Of a stretch of DNA of 64,000 bases, positions 63,404-64,000 are shown one piece after another (within the stretch, counting starts at the first letter, position 1; the number at the start of each line of letters is the position of its first letter). The position numbers and the translations under genes are program-made. The DNA comes from Gammaproteobacteria bacterium. Lineage in GTDB: Bacteria > Pseudomonadota > Gammaproteobacteria > Arenicellales > JAJDZL01. The stretch spans positions 31,472 through 95,471 of the forward strand of contig JAJEHQ010000030.1 of NCBI GenBank assembly GCA_022823625.1, given 5' to 3'. Under the pieces are notes generated by a model that was not told where the DNA came from, made no database searches, and saw only the letters and a program-made list of their open reading frames with translations.

Positions 63404-63884
63404 ATTGATAATCGATGTAGCGACCGAGATGAATGTTGACGCCTCATTCATCGAAAAGGACTACTACGCAACTAAAGTTGTCCAGGCAATCGCTAATTGT
63501 ACTCATAGCAAGATTAAGCCTATATTTTGTGGTGGTACAAGCCTCTCCAAAGGATACGGGATTCTCAAGAGATTTTCTGAAGATGTGGACTTTCGTGCAC
63601 AGTTCAGCGTCGGCACAACGCCAACTAAATCGATTCGTAGAAACTTTAGGCGTGAAATATGCAGCTTGGTTGAATCTATAGAAGGGATTACACCTGACAT
63701 GGAGCAAATGGAAACGGGAGGGGATCATTTCAAAATCCCTTTGATGTATCAACAAATTGCCGATGTCTCGTCAGCATTAAGACCACACTTGAAACTAGAT
63801 TTCAGCTACACACAAGCCAGACTCAAGCCCCAAAGTCGTCCAATATCTTCTTTTGTAACAGAGTGTTTTCCAATTGCAAAATGA
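63387..63884 (+). CDS. AbiEii/AbiGii-like nucleotidyltransferase toxin, truncated
   Basis: The 165-residue protein has the AbiEii nucleotidyltransferase core: FIEKDYYATKVVQAIA, and the motif FCGGTSLSKGYGILKRFSED followed by VDF with the catalytic carboxylates. Family members are about 280-320 residues. Here the frame ends at ISSFVTECFPIAK, just before the ETAADK-type segment where homologues continue, and no other frame rescues it. The C-terminal half is missing, so the toxin is probably inactive or altered. The start overlaps the antitoxin gene. Confidence 0.8.
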   Translation: MALDSELIIDVATEMNVDASFIEKDYYATKVVQAIANCTHSKIKPIFCGGTSLSKGYGILKRFSEDVDFRAQFSVGTTPTKSIRRNFRREICSLVESIEGITPDMEQMETGGDHFKIPLMYQQIADVSSALRPHLKLDFSYTQARLKPQSRPISSFVTECFPIAK

Positions 63885-64000
63885 GTCTGAAATTAACCAC
63901 GGAGCGGAAATAAACCTGTTAATAAATCCATAAAAAACACCAGGAATTGCGCGCTTTTGGGAGGCGCATATCCTTGTTGCTACGCAACTGTTTTTTTACG
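63885..64000. other. Downstream sequence to window edge
   Basis: The last 116 bp hold no gene. A GCGCGC...GGCGC stretch near 63948-63966 may form a small hairpin, and the region could mark the right edge of the truncated toxin locus. Confidence 0.3.

Noticed and set aside
1..64000. CRISPR arrays, tRNA or rRNA genes, intact insertion sequences
   Set aside because: No regularly spaced repeats, T-loop-like motifs in a cloverleaf context or transposase genes were found on reading both strands.

Overview
The window looks like a chromosomal segment of a Gram-negative bacterium, most likely a marine or host-associated member of the Pseudomonadota. Supporting signs are Tat and Sec signal peptides, an HflK/HflC-type operon, dipeptide-type ABC importers, a heterotetrameric sarcosine oxidase and a bacterial tetrahydromethanopterin (H4MPT) C1 pathway. 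By eye the base composition is moderate (not computed). Gene order is mostly compact operons, separated by several unusually long non-coding stretches that hold decayed genes. No rRNA, tRNA, CRISPR array or intact insertion sequence was recognised.

Layout. 1-2.7 kb: the end of an MttB-family methyltransferase gene and an FAD amine oxidase-like gene. 2.8-5.9 kb: a secreted HNH nuclease, ilvE and a GDSL-type hydrolase. 5.9-15.8 kb: two divergent H4MPT operons, fhcBADC (minus) and mptG-mtdB-ATP-grasp-mch-RimK-like ligase (plus). 16-18.3 kb: a HupE/UreJ-like membrane protein and an exported metallo-beta-lactamase-fold protein. 18.5-25.1 kb: an operon of a ThDP enzyme plus soxBDAG. 25.4-32 kb: hisC, two Fe(II)/2-oxoglutarate oxygenase genes, a TPR protein and a VOC protein. 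32.6-34.1 kb: a deletion scar joining a BtpA/APRT-like gene to the tail of an ABC ATPase gene. 34.5-35.7 kb: a Na/Pi cotransporter. 36.2-43 kb: a five-gene operon starting with a metal permease fused to an HflK-like SPFH domain. 43.3-49.3 kb: a dimethylglycine dehydrogenase-like flavoprotein, MttB, an M29-like protein and an AhpD-like protein. 49.3-59.8 kb: a peptide-type ABC importer with an embedded mttB, two paralogous binding proteins and a fic gene between them. 60-62 kb: an enoyl-CoA hydratase and a PaaK-like ligase. 62.3-63.9 kb: a dead WYL regulator and a truncated AbiE-type toxin-antitoxin pair.

How the genes work together. Three MttB homologues without amber codons, the DMGDH-like enzyme and SoxBDAG fit stepwise removal of methyl groups from methylated amines such as glycine betaine (inferred). 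The released C1 units could enter methylene-H4MPT (MtdB), methenyl-H4MPT (Mch), formyl-H4MPT (Ftr/FhcD) and formate (FhcABC). The ABC importer beside mttB is a candidate uptake route. No fae, corrinoid protein or methylcorrinoid:folate methyltransferase gene is visible here, so the pathway needs genes elsewhere.

The strongest candidate for an undescribed system is the 36.2-43 kb operon: permease-SPFH fusion, HflC-like protein, third SPFH protein with a His/Gln/Met-rich tail, periplasmic ligand-binding protein and small membrane protein. The dead WYL gene, the beheaded ABC ATPase and the truncated nucleotidyltransferase suggest ongoing gene loss.
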